A stretch of DNA of 64,000 bases. Origin: CAIXZV01 sp963697365. Its GTDB lineage: Bacteria > Chloroflexota > Limnocylindria > Limnocylindrales > CSP1-4. Shown here piece by piece: positions 55,416 through 64,000 of the stretch. Position 1 is the first letter of the stretch. Every line of letters starts with the position of its first letter. The stretch lies in the NCBI GenBank assembly GCA_963697365.1, contig CAVONT010000009.1:169876-233875 (forward strand), in the 5' to 3' direction. A model generated the notes under the pieces. It had not been told where the DNA came from, ran no database searches, and worked only from the letters and a program-made list of their open reading frames with translations. The translations under genes were made by a program, and so were the position numbers.

Positions 55416-57802
55416 CCTTCCGGGGCGTCCGCTGGCGCAAGGTCCGTGGAGACCTCGGCCAGTACCGGGCGCGGACGGCGCTCGTCGTCGTGTCGATCGC
55501 GACGGGGGCGTTCGCCGTGGGGGCGGTCGCCGGTGCGGACGCGCTCCTGCGCCGCAACCTCGACGAGGGCTTCGCCAACACGCGCCCTGCGGCCGCGACG
55601 ATCTTCACCGGCCTCGGCTTCGACCGCGAGCTCGTGGACGTTGTGCGAGGAATGCCGGACGTGGACGACGCCGAGGGCCGGCGGTCGGTGATCGTCCGGC
55701 TCCTCGGGGGCGACGGGTCGCAGCGCGAGATGCTGCTCACGGCGCTGCCGGACTTCGGGGACCAGCGCATCGACCTGGTATCGCCGCAGGAGGGGCGCTT
55801 CCCGCCCCGCCGCGGCGAGGTCGCCTTCGAGCGGTCCGCGCTCCGGCTGATCGACGTGGCGCCGGGCGACACCATCACCGTCCGCGCGCCCGGCGGCAAG
55901 GAGCACGACCTGGGCGTCTCGGGCCTCGCGCACGAGCCCGGCGCATCGCCTGCCTACTACTTCGGGCGGCTCAACGCGTACGTCACGTTCGAGACGCTCG
56001 AGGACCTGGGCTGGGACGAGTCCTTCAACGAGCTCCGGATCCGCGTGGACGACGCCTCCGCGTCGCGGGAGGAGGTCCAGGCTGTCGCCGACGAGGTCCG
56101 TCTCCGCGTGGAGCGGGCCGGGCTCCCGGTGACGTTCGCGCTCGTCCCGACCCCGGGTGAGCACCCTGCGAGCGAGCTGCTCTCCGCGGTCCTCGTGACG
56201 CTCGGAGCCCTCGGGTTCCTGAGCCTGTTGATGAGCGGGTTCCTGGTGGCGAACACCGTCTCGGTCATCGTCGCGCAGCAGGTCCGCCAGATCGGGATCA
56301 TGAAGGCGGTCGGGGCGCGTGACCGCCAGGTGGCGGGTATCTATCTCGCGCTCGTCCTTGCCTACGGCCTGATCGCGCTCCTGGTCGCGGTGCCGACGGC
56401 GGCGCTGGCAGCGTACGGCCTGGCAAGTCTTGCGTCGGGACTCCTCAACTTCAACGTGATCCACGCGCTGGTCCCGCCCACCACCGTCGCGCTGCAGGCC
56501 GCCGTCGCGCTCCTGATCCCCCTGGCCGCAGCCGCCATACCCGTCTGGCGCGCCTCGCGGATGACCGTCCGCGAGGCGATCCGCGAAGGCGCCGGGGCCG
56601 AGCACTTCGGCCGCGGGCGGCTGGACCGGGCACTCACCCGCCTCCGGGGCTTCTCGCGACCGACCCTGCTCTCGATCCGCAACACCTTCCGGCGAAAGGT
56701 CCGCCTCGCCCTGACGCTCGTCGCGCTGGCCCTCGGCGGCATGGTGTTCATGACGGTCTTCACCGTGCGTGACTCGTTGTACGGCACCCTCGCGGACACC
56801 GTCCGCTACTTCAACTACGAGGCAGAGATCGCCCTGACGGAGCCCGCGCGGGCGGAGACCGTCGTCGAGGAGGCCCTCGCGGTCCCCGGTGTCACGGTCG
56901 CCGAGCCGTGGCGGTTCGCCTCTTCCCAGCGCGTCCGGCCGGATGGGACGACCAGCCCCGCACGCACGACATTCGGGCTGCCGGACGACGCGACCACCGT
57001 CCGCCCAACGGTGATGGAGGGCCGCTGGCTACTGCCGGGCGAGGGCAACGCCCTGGTCGCGACGGCGAACCTCCTGGGCGACGAGCCGGACCTCCAGGTG
57101 GGCGACGACGTGACCCTCAAGATCGCCGGCCGCGAGACCACCTGGACGCTCGTCGGGCTGGTGCAGTCGCCCACGATGGTGCCGTTCCTCTACGTCGGCT
57201 CCGAGTCGCTGGACAGGAGCCTCGGTGACGCGGGCCGGGTGGGGATCGTGATGATCGGGTCCGAGGACAAGAGCCCGGAAGGGCAGGCCGTGGTGGCGGC
57301 TGCCGTCCGCGAGCGCCTGGAGGCGGCGGGCATCGGCGTCTCGGCCACGACGCTCACCGCGGACGTCACGGTCACGCTGTTCACGCTGTTCGACACGCTC
57401 GTCGCGTTCATCTCGGTGATGGCGGTGGTGCTCGGCCTGGTCGGCGGTCTCGGGCTCGCCGGCACGATGACCATGAACGTCGTCGAGCGCTCACGGGAAA
57501 TCGGCGTGATGCGGGCGATCGGCGCATCCGATGCCAGCGTGCTCCTCCTGTTCCTTGCCGAAGGCCTGCTCATCGGCCTTCTCGCGTGGGGCCTGGGGGT
57601 CGCGCTCTCGCTCCCGGCAAGCCGCCTCCTCTCCGACGCGCTGGGCCAGGTCTTCGTCCAGCGCCCGCTCGCATTCACGGTCTCCCTGCAGGGTTTCCTG
57701 CTCTGGTTCATCGTGGTGTTCTGGCTCGCGACCCTGGGGAGCATCCTCCCCGCGTGGCGGGCCGCACGCACCAGCGTTCGTGAGGTCCTCGCATACGAAT
57801 GA
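55412..57802 (+). CDS. FtsX-type ABC transporter permease (two-domain)
   Basis: 796 aa. Two copies of the MacB-like periplasmic core plus FtsX domain. First half: span at ~20-45, core, then spans from VLVTLGALGFLSLLMSGFLV with the coupling-helix stretch RQIGIMKAVGARDRQVAGIY. Second half: VRLALTLVALALGGMVFMTV, core, then VVERSREIGVMRAIGASDAS and the final spans. EFLAY-type end VREVLAYE. Used in LolCDE/MacB-like export or extraction. The usual ATPase gene is not adjacent. Confidence 0.9.
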   Translation: MTFRGVRWRKVRGDLGQYRARTALVVVSIATGAFAVGAVAGADALLRRNLDEGFANTRPAAATIFTGLGFDRELVDVVRGMPDVDDAEGRRSVIVRLLGGDGSQREMLLTALPDFGDQRIDLVSPQEGRFPPRRGEVAFERSALRLIDVAPGDTITVRAPGGKEHDLGVSGLAHEPGASPAYYFGRLNAYVTFETLEDLGWDESFNELRIRVDDASASREEVQAVADEVRLRVERAGLPVTFALVPTPGEHPASELLSAVLVTLGALGFLSLLMSGFLVANTVSVIVAQQVRQIGIMKAVGARDRQVAGIYLALVLAYGLIALLVAVPTAALAAYGLASLASGLLNFNVIHALVPPTTVALQAAVALLIPLAAAAIPVWRASRMTVREAIREGAGAEHFGRGRLDRALTRLRGFSRPTLLSIRNTFRRKVRLALTLVALALGGMVFMTVFTVRDSLYGTLADTVRYFNYEAEIALTEPARAETVVEEALAVPGVTVAEPWRFASSQRVRPDGTTSPARTTFGLPDDATTVRPTVMEGRWLLPGEGNALVATANLLGDEPDLQVGDDVTLKIAGRETTWTLVGLVQSPTMVPFLYVGSESLDRSLGDAGRVGIVMIGSEDKSPEGQAVVAAAVRERLEAAGIGVSATTLTADVTVTLFTLFDTLVAFISVMAVVLGLVGGLGLAGTMTMNVVERSREIGVMRAIGASDASVLLLFLAEGLLIGLLAWGLGVALSLPASRLLSDALGQVFVQRPLAFTVSLQGFLLWFIVVFWLATLGSILPAWRAARTSVREVLAYE

Positions 57803-58914
57803 GCGGATCGACAGTCTCCAGCCCGGGCCCCGGCCCGGATGCCGGCTCGAGCGCCGTCTCGAGCGCGAGTCCGAGCTCCGGGCCGAGCTCGGGACAGGCT
57901 CCGTCCGGCGGATCGAACCTCGGCAGGCGGCTCGCGGTCGGGCTCGTGCTGGTTGCGGTGGTGTCGCTCGTCGTGGTGTTCGCCCTGGGGGGCGGGTTTG
58001 GCGGATCGGGCGCGGGCCAGGGAGCCGCCGGCGGATCCGGCAACGGCACCGCGCCGGAGGCCACCGTGCCACCCGTGGCGATCGTGGACGAGGTCGTCGC
58101 GGACGGCGTCGCCGTGCCCACGCGGCGCGTCGAGCTCGCCAGCGAGACGGGCGGGACGGTCGCAACGGTGCCCGTCGAGGTGGGCGAGCGAGTCGCTGTG
58201 GGGGACGAGCTCGTGGTCCTCGACGGCACCGCGATCGCCGCACAGGTCCGGCAGGCCGAGCAGGCCGTCGAGGCTGCGCAGGCACGCCTGGCGCAGTCCG
58301 AGGCGATCGTCGCGCAGGCAACGGCGCAGGTGGACGTGGCGGAGGCCAACCTCGATGGTGCGGCGGCGGCCCTTGCGACGGCCCGTGACGCGAACAGGGG
58401 GGAGGACGAGGCGGTTGCGGCGCGTGATGCGGCACGCGCCCAGGTCCGGGTCGTCAGCGCCGCGCTGCAGGCTGCGAAGGACGCCTCCACGGCTGCCGCC
58501 GCCGACGTCGGAACCGCCGAGGCCGCGCTGCAGGCGGCATCCGACCAACTCGCGACACGGACGATCACCGCCCCGTTCGCCGGGGTCGTCGCATCGCTCC
58601 CGGCCGGTGTGGGCCAGGTCGTCCAACCGGGCCAGGTTCTCGTGCGCGTGGCGGACCCGTCATCGTGGGAGTTCATCGCGACGGAGCTTGACGAGGGCGG
58701 GATCGCCCGGGTCCGCACGGGCGCCCCCGCGACCGTCGTCCTCGACGGGCTGCCCGGTGTGACCATCCCGGGCACCGTGGCGCGGATCGGCTCGTTCGGC
58801 GAGGTGCGCCAGGGCGGGATTGTCTACGAGGTGGTCGTGGTGCCGACGGGCGAGGTTCCCGATGGCGTTGCGTGGAACATGACCGCGACGATCTCGATCG
58901 CGGCGGCCGAGTGA
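57799..58914 (+). CDS. HlyD/RND-type membrane fusion adaptor
   Basis: 371 aa. A Ser/Pro-rich N-terminus, one span (LAVGLVLVAVVSLVVVFAL), a Gly-rich linker, then the biotinyl-lipoyl half (VELASETGGTVATVPVEVGE), an Ala/Gln-rich coiled coil (QAEQAVEAAQARLAQSEAIV) and the second half (ITAPFAGVVASLPAGVGQVV). The adaptor works with the FtsX-type permease encoded just upstream (ATGA overlap). Confidence 0.92.
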   Translation: MSGSTVSSPGPGPDAGSSAVSSASPSSGPSSGQAPSGGSNLGRRLAVGLVLVAVVSLVVVFALGGGFGGSGAGQGAAGGSGNGTAPEATVPPVAIVDEVVADGVAVPTRRVELASETGGTVATVPVEVGERVAVGDELVVLDGTAIAAQVRQAEQAVEAAQARLAQSEAIVAQATAQVDVAEANLDGAAAALATARDANRGEDEAVAARDAARAQVRVVSAALQAAKDASTAAAADVGTAEAALQAASDQLATRTITAPFAGVVASLPAGVGQVVQPGQVLVRVADPSSWEFIATELDEGGIARVRTGAPATVVLDGLPGVTIPGTVARIGSFGEVRQGGIVYEVVVVPTGEVPDGVAWNMTATISIAAAE

Positions 58915-59651
58915 AGCGGCTCGCCCTCCTGGCGGCGGCCGCCGTCACGCTGTCACTGGTTGCAGCGGCCTGCCTGGCGGCGCCGTCCCCATCGCCGTCC
59001 CCTTCGCCAACACGTTCGCCGTCTGCCCCGGCCGTGACGCCGACCCCCGCCACCGCCTCGCCGGACCCGTCCCGGGCCCCCAGCGCCGCCCCGGTCGCAT
59101 CCGGCAGCGAGCTCGTCGACATCCCCGAGGCGGGCATCCGCCTGCCGGTCCCGTCCAGCTGGGAGCAGGTCGACGGCGATGCCCTATCCGACCCGGCCGC
59201 GAGGGCGGACGTCGTCACGCGCTACCCGGGAATGGGCGGGCTCCTCGAGGCCGCCGAGCTGATGGGCGACCGCGCGACGCCCGTGCTCCTCGCCATGGAT
59301 CCGGCTTCCGAGGGCATCGCCGGCTCGCCGGGCTCCTCGGTCTCGGTGCTCGTTGCCCAGCCGGCCGTGTCGGGTCCACTGCTCGACTTCATCGCGGGCT
59401 TCATCGCGGACGGGTTCGCGGACACGTTCGACAGCCCCGATCCAGTCCGGTCCCGGCTGGACACGCCGGTGGGCGAGGCTGTCCGGCTCCAGTTCGACCT
59501 GCCTGCGGCCGGCGGTCCGCCCTTGGTCGCGACGGCCTACGTCGTCGGTGCGGCCGAGGGCACCCTGCTGGTCACGGTGATCGGCTCGCCCGATGCGGCG
59601 CCTGCCTCCGACCCGGACGCGGTCATCCTCGGGGTGACGCCGCTCCCGTAG
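58911..59651 (+). CDS. Hypothetical lipoprotein
   Basis: 246 aa. The signal region LALLAAAAVTLSLVAAACLA has a lipobox-like end (VAAAC), then a Ser/Pro repeat linker and a ~150-residue outer domain starting VDIPEAGIRLPVPSSWEQV, a pattern seen in PsbP-like/DUF1795-type lipoproteins. GTG overlaps the adaptor stop, so it is the third gene of this export operon. Role unknown. Confidence 0.75.
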   Translation: MKRLALLAAAAVTLSLVAAACLAAPSPSPSPSPTRSPSAPAVTPTPATASPDPSRAPSAAPVASGSELVDIPEAGIRLPVPSSWEQVDGDALSDPAARADVVTRYPGMGGLLEAAELMGDRATPVLLAMDPASEGIAGSPGSSVSVLVAQPAVSGPLLDFIAGFIADGFADTFDSPDPVRSRLDTPVGEAVRLQFDLPAAGGPPLVATAYVVGAAEGTLLVTVIGSPDAAPASDPDAVILGVTPLP

Positions 59652-59779
59652 GGGCGCCGACCGCGCTCGGCCGTCCCGTGGTGGTCGCTGACTGCGGAGC
59701 ACGGCCGCTGGTCCGTTCGGCACTTGTCGTCGACGATCGCCCGCACTGTCGTTGCCCGACAACGGCAGGGAGAGGTGCG

Positions 59780-60094
59780 ATGCAGTGGGATATGGGCCTT
59801 GAAGGTCTCGCAGTCCTGGCCCTGATGGCGCTGGCGCTTGGCGCGCTGGCATGGCTCGTGTTCCGGGGCCGGCACGGATGGTGGCCGCCGGCAATCGCCA
59901 CGGTCGGGTTCCTCGTGGTCGGGGTGCTCATCAGCGAGGGCGTGTTCGGCTGGGCGACGGCGGCGGACCTGCAGCCCAACATCGGCGGCCTCTCGTTCGA
60001 CGAGGTGCTGCTCGCGCTGGTGGCGAGCGCGGTGATCGTGGTGGTCGCAGGGCTCCTTGACGCCCGCCGGACCCACACCCCGCAGCACCGCTAG
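59780..60094 (+). CDS. Small three-span membrane protein
   Basis: 104 aa. Spans at AVLALMALALGALAWLVF, AIATVGFLVVGVLISEGV and VLLALVASAVIVVVAGLL. GGGAGAGG precedes the ATG. No family recognised. Its 3' end lies 49 bases from the converging nitroreductase gene. Confidence 0.75.
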   Translation: MQWDMGLEGLAVLALMALALGALAWLVFRGRHGWWPPAIATVGFLVVGVLISEGVFGWATAADLQPNIGGLSFDEVLLALVASAVIVVVAGLLDARRTHTPQHR

Positions 60095-60142
60095 CCCGCC
60101 TGGCTGGCCCTCCGGGCTGGCCACCGCGTACGAGGGGGCACG

Positions 60143-60535
60143 TCAAAGTGCCTCGCGAAGTCGGAGCACCTCGGTCACGTCGGCTCGCCTGAACATCGCG
60201 GGCGCCGCCCTGGGCAGGAAGGCGAGGGCCTCGTCCTGGACGACGCGCGGATTGGCCAGCTGCACGGTCCGCCCGCGGTGCCGCATCTCCGCGCCGCCCT
60301 GGGCGAGCACGTTCTTCACCCACTCGGCCTCCGAGCCGTAGGTGAGGATCACCACCCAGTCCCCGCCATCGCGGAAGACGTTGAGCGGGATGCTGTAGGT
60401 CCTGCCCGAGACGCGGCCGCGGTACGTCACGAGCGCGAACCAGGGAAGGTGCGGCGCGAGATGCCGCAGCAGCGGGTTGGCGATCCGCCTGGAGAACGCC
60501 CGGTAGCGGTAGAGGCGGGAGCGGTGGGCCTGCAT
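60143..60535 (-). CDS. Deazaflavin (F420)-dependent nitroreductase family protein (DUF385)
   Basis: 130 aa. FALVTYRGRVSGRTYSIPLN is the family's T-x-G-R-x-SG motif, and WVVILTYGSEAEWVKNVLAQ with the GGAEMRHRGRTVQL strand is the F420 phosphate/ring contact. Members reduce quinones, nitro compounds or unsaturated ketones with F420H2, which implies the host makes F420. A 24-base perfect palindrome lies 15 bases upstream. Confidence 0.9.
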   Translation of the reverse strand: MQAHRSRLYRYRAFSRRIANPLLRHLAPHLPWFALVTYRGRVSGRTYSIPLNVFRDGGDWVVILTYGSEAEWVKNVLAQGGAEMRHRGRTVQLANPRVVQDEALAFLPRAAPAMFRRADVTEVLRLREAL

Positions 60536-60549
60536 CGGCCCAGCATAGG

Positions 60550-60573
60550 CGTGGTGGGGCTAGCCCCACCACG
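60550..60573. promoter_or_regulatory. Perfect palindrome upstream of the nitroreductase gene
   Basis: CGTGGTGGGGC (60550-60560) and its exact reverse complement (60563-60573) flank TA. Located 15 bases before the minus-strand start, it may be an operator, or a hairpin that hides the start region of the mRNA. Confidence 0.5.
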
Positions 60574-60696
60574 AATCCGCCTGCTGCCCGGCTGGGCACG
60601 CGGCGTCCTCCTTGGCACAGTCATGGCATCAAGCCCGATGCCCTGCGTGGACCCATGGGAGGTCCCGCCGAGGACCAGATCGAAGGGAAGGACGCC

Positions 60697-61673
60697 ATGA
60701 CCGTGAGACGCGGTCCGCTCTACCTGGGGGTGTTCCTGCTCGCCGCCGGCGCGGTGACGCTCCTCGTCGTGACGGGAGTCGTCGACCCCGCCGCCGTCGC
60801 CAACGCCATGATCGTGCTCTGGCCCCTGGCGATCATCGCCATCGGCGTGGGGCTCGTCCTGCGCCGGTCTCCAGCTGCCCTGCCCGCGGGCATCGTCGCG
60901 GCCATGCTGCCCGGCCTCGCGCTCGGGGCCTCGATGGCGGCCATCCCGGCCATCCCGGCCGGGATGCCGATGCCCTGCACCGATGGCAGCGCACCAGTCC
61001 GCCAGGCCGACACCCGGTCGGGCCCACTGGGACCGGCCGCGGTCGTCGACCTGACGCTCTCATGTGGAGAGATCCGGGTCACGACGCAGCCCGGGACCAA
61101 CTGGAGGTTCGACGCCCGCGAGGGCAACAACCGGACGACGAACCTCACGTCCTACGCCGATCGCCTGGTCGCCTCGACCGATGACCGGCTTCGCGCCTGG
61201 CAGCCGAGCACCGGCCGCGTGGACTGGGACGTCGTCCTGCCGACAGGCCCCGCGATCGACTTCACGACGACCGTCAACGCGGGTCGCGCGCAGCTGGACC
61301 TGGCCGGCGCCCGCCTCGGCAGCGCCAGCCTGGAAGCCAACGCTGGCGCCCTCGAGGTCGATCTCACCGGCGCAACGCTCGACCAGCTCGACGTGGAGGT
61401 CAACGCCGGGTCCGCCGCGGTGACGCTCCCGGCGCCACCTTCGAGGGTGATCTCCGGGCCAATGCCGGTGAGATCGAGGTCTGCGTCCCGGGCGACCTGG
61501 GGCTTCGCGTCCGGGCGACTGCCGAACTGGGGTCGACCACGCTCAATGGGCTCGTCCGCACCGGTGACGCATGGGAGACGCCCGACTACGCCACCGCCCC
61601 GTCCAAGGCCGACCTCGTGCTCGACGCCAGCGTCGGCAGCATCACGATCAACCCCGTGGGAGGATGCAAGTGA
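60697..61673 (+). CDS. Membrane protein with LiaF/DUF4097-like C-terminal domain (frame-disrupted)
   Basis: About 325 aa. Two or three spans (LYLGVFLLAAGAVTLLVVTG, MIVLWPLAIIAIGVGLVL, AAMLPGLALGASMAAI) match the LiaI/LiaF-type N-terminus. The outer part is a right-handed beta repeat (VVDLTLSCGEIRVTTQ, LDLAGARLGSASLEANAGAL). A break near 61440 separates the last ~75 residues (ANAGEIEVCVPGDLGLRVRA and on), ending NPVGGCK. The next gene, pspC-like, overlaps its stop (GTGA); such pairs sense envelope stress. Confidence 0.75.
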
Positions 61674-62317
61674 ACCCCCGTCGCCTCTACCGCAGCCGTG
61701 ACCGCCAGCTCGCCGGCGTCGCCGGCGGCATGGCCGAGTACCTCACCATCGATCCGACCGTCGCCCGGGTCCTGTGGATCCTGGCCGCCATCCTCACCGG
61801 CGGCCTCGTCATCCTCGCCTACATCGTGCTCGCCATCATCACGCCCGAGAGCCCGTATCCTGCGACCGGCGCCGCACCTGCCGGCTGGTCCGCGCCGCCT
61901 GCCAGCCCGACATGGAACGCCGGCTGGGCCGCCACGGCAGCTGCGCAGCCCCAGGCGGGACAGCAGCCCCTGGCCGCGCAGCAGGCCCCGGCCGCGCATC
62001 AGACCCGCGGGCGCGGGTTCGGAGCGGCAGCCATCGTGGGCGTCGTGCTGATCGTGATCGGCGGCATCGCCCTCGCCGACGCGGCCCTCCCGGGCTGGTC
62101 GAGCGCGGTGATCCTCGGTCCGGCCGTCATCCTCGCCCTCGGCGCGGCGATCGTCGTGGCGTCGCTCCGGCGCGGCGATGCACCGGTGGCACCCGAGACA
62201 CCCTCGACACCCGCCGCAGTCGGGGAACCCACGACGACCGGGTCGCAGCCGGCATACCCGGTCGCGACGCCTGAGAGCACCGACACGCAGCCCGTCGTCC
62301 CGACAGCCTTCGGCTGA
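61670..62317 (+). CDS. PspC-domain membrane protein
   Basis: About 215 aa. RLYRSRDRQLAGVAGGMAEY and TIDPTVARVLWILAAILTG are the PspC signature, with one span following. A Gln/Ala/Pro-rich linker and two further spans (FGAAAIVGVVLIVIGGIAL, SSAVILGPAVILALGAAIVV) follow. GTG 61670 is preferred over ATG 61664 because GGGAGG is correctly spaced for it. Likely envelope-stress sensing together with the gene upstream. Confidence 0.9.
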   Translation: MNPRRLYRSRDRQLAGVAGGMAEYLTIDPTVARVLWILAAILTGGLVILAYIVLAIITPESPYPATGAAPAGWSAPPASPTWNAGWAATAAAQPQAGQQPLAAQQAPAAHQTRGRGFGAAAIVGVVLIVIGGIALADAALPGWSSAVILGPAVILALGAAIVVASLRRGDAPVAPETPSTPAAVGEPTTTGSQPAYPVATPESTDTQPVVPTAFG

Positions 62318-62361
62318 CGTCCTTCGGGCGTCAATTCGGTCGACACGTCGCACGCACCATG

Positions 62362-62387
62362 AAGCCCGGTCCTGAGGGGCCGGGCTT
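62362..62387 (+). terminator. Stem-loop after the PspC-like gene
   Basis: AAGCCCGG (62362-62369) pairs with CCGGGCTT (62380-62387) over a 10-base loop, 45 bases after the stop. Probable intrinsic terminator without a strong T run. Confidence 0.65.
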
Positions 62388-62469
62388 CTGCGCTGGCTCG
62401 TGCCGCCTGACCGCGCGGCACGCGTCATCTTCCTTGCTCCGAACCGAGGCCCTTCGTGCAGTCCGGCAC

Positions 62470-62585
62470 CTCGGTCCGGCCACCCTCGTCGTGGCTGAGC
62501 TGCTTCTAGATCCCGGGCCCCGGCGTGCCTGGCGCGGCGAGCGCGAGATCGATCTCACGAAGACCGTCTTCAACCTGCGCGAATC
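62470..62585 (+). pseudogene. OmpR-type response-regulator winged-helix remnant
   Basis: The stretch LVVAELLLDPGPRRAWRGER followed by EIDLTKTVFNL matches the start of the OmpR/PhoB DNA-binding domain (L...LDP..R.V.RG...I.LT..EF.LL). There is no receiver domain before it and no recognition helix after it. The rest of the gap to 62810 shows nothing clear. Confidence 0.5.
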
Positions 62586-62810
62586 GCCCATGGTGACTCC
62601 GACTGCCTGGTCCTGAGCCAGCAGTCACAGATCCTCCAGGATGGCTTGACGATCGCCGACCGGCCGCGCCTGGTGGAGCGCGCCGTTGGTACGAACGTCA
62701 CTACGCTTCGGGCCGGTGAGGACCCCGCTGATGTTCTGCTTGGCCGGACCCCGCGAGGCCGTCGTCGGGCATCGTGTCCACGGCGTCCGCCGGAGTCGAG
62801 GAGAGGGTTT

Positions 62811-63257
62811 GTGGTCCACATGCAGCTTGGTGCGCCGGGAATGCGCCTTGAGCGGCCGCGCTACGTCTGGCTCGCCGTCGCGCTTGAGGTCTTCACGGCA
62901 GTCGGAGCGATCCCGGTCGGCATCATGTTCCTGACGGACCCCACGGGGCGGACCATTGGCCTGCCCGGCGGGTGGATCGAGGCAACGCCGTTCGGGACCT
63001 ACTTCGTCCCAGGCCTGTACCTCCTCCTGGTGAACGGCGTGATGATGCTCGTCGCAGCGGCGCTGTCCGTCATGCGGCACCGCTTTGCCCCCTGGCTGAC
63101 CGGGGTGCTCGGTGTCGGGCTCATCGTCTGGATCCTCGTCGAGATCGTCCTGCTACCGGCGACGATGTTCCTGACGTGGCTCTTCCTCGCCATCGGCATC
63201 ATCCTCGCGGTCGTCTCGCTCCTCTGGCTGCGCGCGACAGGGCAGCTGCGGGCATGA
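62811..63257 (+). CDS. Hypothetical four-span membrane protein
   Basis: About 148 aa. Spans at VWLAVALEVFTAVGAIPVGI, YFVPGLYLLLVNGVMMLVAA, WLTGVLGVGLIVWILVEIVL and FLTWLFLAIGIILAVVSLLW. GAGAGGG precedes the GTG at 62811; the ATG at 62820 is an alternative. The stop overlaps the start of the next gene (ATGA). Function unknown. Confidence 0.75.
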   Translation: MVHMQLGAPGMRLERPRYVWLAVALEVFTAVGAIPVGIMFLTDPTGRTIGLPGGWIEATPFGTYFVPGLYLLLVNGVMMLVAAALSVMRHRFAPWLTGVLGVGLIVWILVEIVLLPATMFLTWLFLAIGIILAVVSLLWLRATGQLRA

Positions 63258-64000
63258 CGAACATGGTGCAGGCCCTGCCCGTCCGCCGACCGCCCCGCGA
63301 CACGTGGCGGCTCACGTGGGTGCTCGCAGCGCTCGCCGCGGCGACCTCCGTCGTCGGGCTGGTCCACGGCGGCGACGGGTACTACGCCCCCTACCCGTCG
63401 GTGCTCGCCGGCCTCGTGGGCCAGGACATCGCGACCCTTGTCGTCGGGGTCCCGGTCCTTGCGGTCTCCGCGCTCGCCGCGCGCCGTGGCTCGGTCCGCG
63501 GGCTCCTGGCGTGGGCTGGCGCCCTCTTCTATCTGGCGTACTCCTACTTCTTCTTCGTCGTCGGGGCGTTCAATGCGGGCTTTCCCGTGTACGCGGTCAT
63601 CGTCGCGCTCTCACTGTACGGCCTCGTCTCGCTGCTCCTGGCCATCGACCCCGATGCCGTTGCGGAGCGCTTCGCCGCGGGGACGCCGCGTCGTCTCGTC
63701 GGCGGGTACCTCATGGGCATCGGTGCGTTGTTCGTGGTCATGTGGGGAGGGCTCGCCGTGAGCGCCGCAGTGTCCGGCAGCTCGCCCGATCCCGTCGTCC
63801 GGCTCGTCCTTGTCGTCGATGCGTGCGTGCTCCTGCCGGCGCTCCTGGCGGGTGGCTGGAAGCTCTGGCACGGCGCCGGGTGGGGGTACGTGCTCGGGGG
63901 CATCCTGCTCGTGAAGGTCGCCCTCACCTCGGGCACGCTCGTGTTCACCACATTGCTGAACGCGGTCTGGTCTGGGGCGCTCGCCGCGGGCGACCTCTTC
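63254..64000 (+). CDS. Multi-span membrane protein (3' end outside window)
   Basis: 249 codons open to the right edge, starting MTNMVQALPVRRPPRDTWRL at the ATG that overlaps the previous stop (ATGA). About seven spans are visible (for example LTWVLAALAAATSVVGLVHG, LFYLAYSYFFFVVGAFNAGF, VYAVIVALSLYGLVSLLLAI, YLMGIGALFVVMWGGLAVSA). Co-transcribed with the small membrane protein upstream. Codon composition is normal for the window. No family recognised. Confidence 0.8.
   Translation, partial: MTNMVQALPVRRPPRDTWRLTWVLAALAAATSVVGLVHGGDGYYAPYPSVLAGLVGQDIATLVVGVPVLAVSALAARRGSVRGLLAWAGALFYLAYSYFFFVVGAFNAGFPVYAVIVALSLYGLVSLLLAIDPDAVAERFAAGTPRRLVGGYLMGIGALFVVMWGGLAVSAAVSGSSPDPVVRLVLVVDACVLLPALLAGGWKLWHGAGWGYVLGGILLVKVALTSGTLVFTTLLNAVWSGALAAGDLF

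Overview
The window is GC-rich bacterial chromosomal DNA, about 70 percent G+C by eye, with strong G/C at third codon positions, many GTG starts and many 4-base stop/start overlaps (GTGA, ATGA). No rRNA, tRNA, CRISPR array, phage module or IS transposase was seen. Sugar ABC, ROK and SMP-30 genes, UroD-family methyltransferases, a deazaflavin nitroreductase and many PIN toxins together fit an uncultivated Chloroflexota (Limnocylindria-like) or a deep actinobacterial lineage. That placement is inference; no marker gene in the window settles it.

Layout. (1) 1-11.06 kb, plus strand: a sugar catabolic locus. It holds the end of a sugar ABC ATPase, a UroD-family methyltransferase, an enolase-superfamily sugar-acid dehydratase, an SDR, an SMP-30 lactonase, a ROK repressor, a DUF4432/aldose-epimerase-like protein, a corrinoid protein, xylA and xylB. 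Two matching operator-like sites (4925 and 7444) flank the ROK gene and its target operon. (2) 11.1-14.1 kb, minus: two tandem flavin amine oxidases whose frames are broken many times. (3) 14.1-20.1 kb, minus: a VapBC pair, a three-subunit xanthine-dehydrogenase-type molybdoenzyme, an AbiEii-type nucleotidyltransferase pair and a 153-bp inverted-repeat element. (4) 20.2-34.7 kb: a divergent gene set matching the selenium-linked purine/urate degradation cluster (YgeY, YgeW, two PLP enzymes facing a Se-dependent xanthine dehydrogenase, SsnA and YgfK), followed by a TA pair and a guanine deaminase. (5) 34.8-38.8 kb, minus: an ECF sigma/anti-sigma operon with a broken lipoprotein gene, a 5'-3' exonuclease and a VapBC pair. 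(6) 38.9-43.0 kb: two near-identical genes for a tiny secreted Met/His/Cys peptide with a shared leader, flanking an OhrR-controlled glutathione peroxidase operon and a second 153-bp element. (7) 43.1-48.9 kb: a MarR/monooxygenase/SDR/isochorismatase group and a LuxR-type ATPase regulator. (8) 49-64 kb: envelope and membrane genes, including a PEP-utilising phosphotransferase next to a PlsY-like acyltransferase, an FtsX-type permease with an HlyD-type adaptor, and PspC-like genes.

How the genes work together. The first locus looks built to import a sugar, possibly O-methylated, remove the methyl group through cobalamin and feed the product to xylose-type and sugar-acid routes. The middle of the window looks like a nitrogen-salvage island: guanine deaminase makes xanthine, two molybdenum hydroxylases and YgfK handle purine redox steps, and YgeW/YgeY/SsnA with two PLP enzymes would break down the ring fragments. 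HydA, YgeX and the selenium genes selD/yqeB/yqeC are not in view.

Caution: genes between about 11 and 33 kb, and a few elsewhere, carry many single-base frame breaks although coding composition is intact. Most breaks that could be placed lie in short G/C runs or at GCGC, so sequencing or assembly indels are more likely than gene decay. Entries called frame-disrupted give the full extent of the gene as reconstructed across the breaks.
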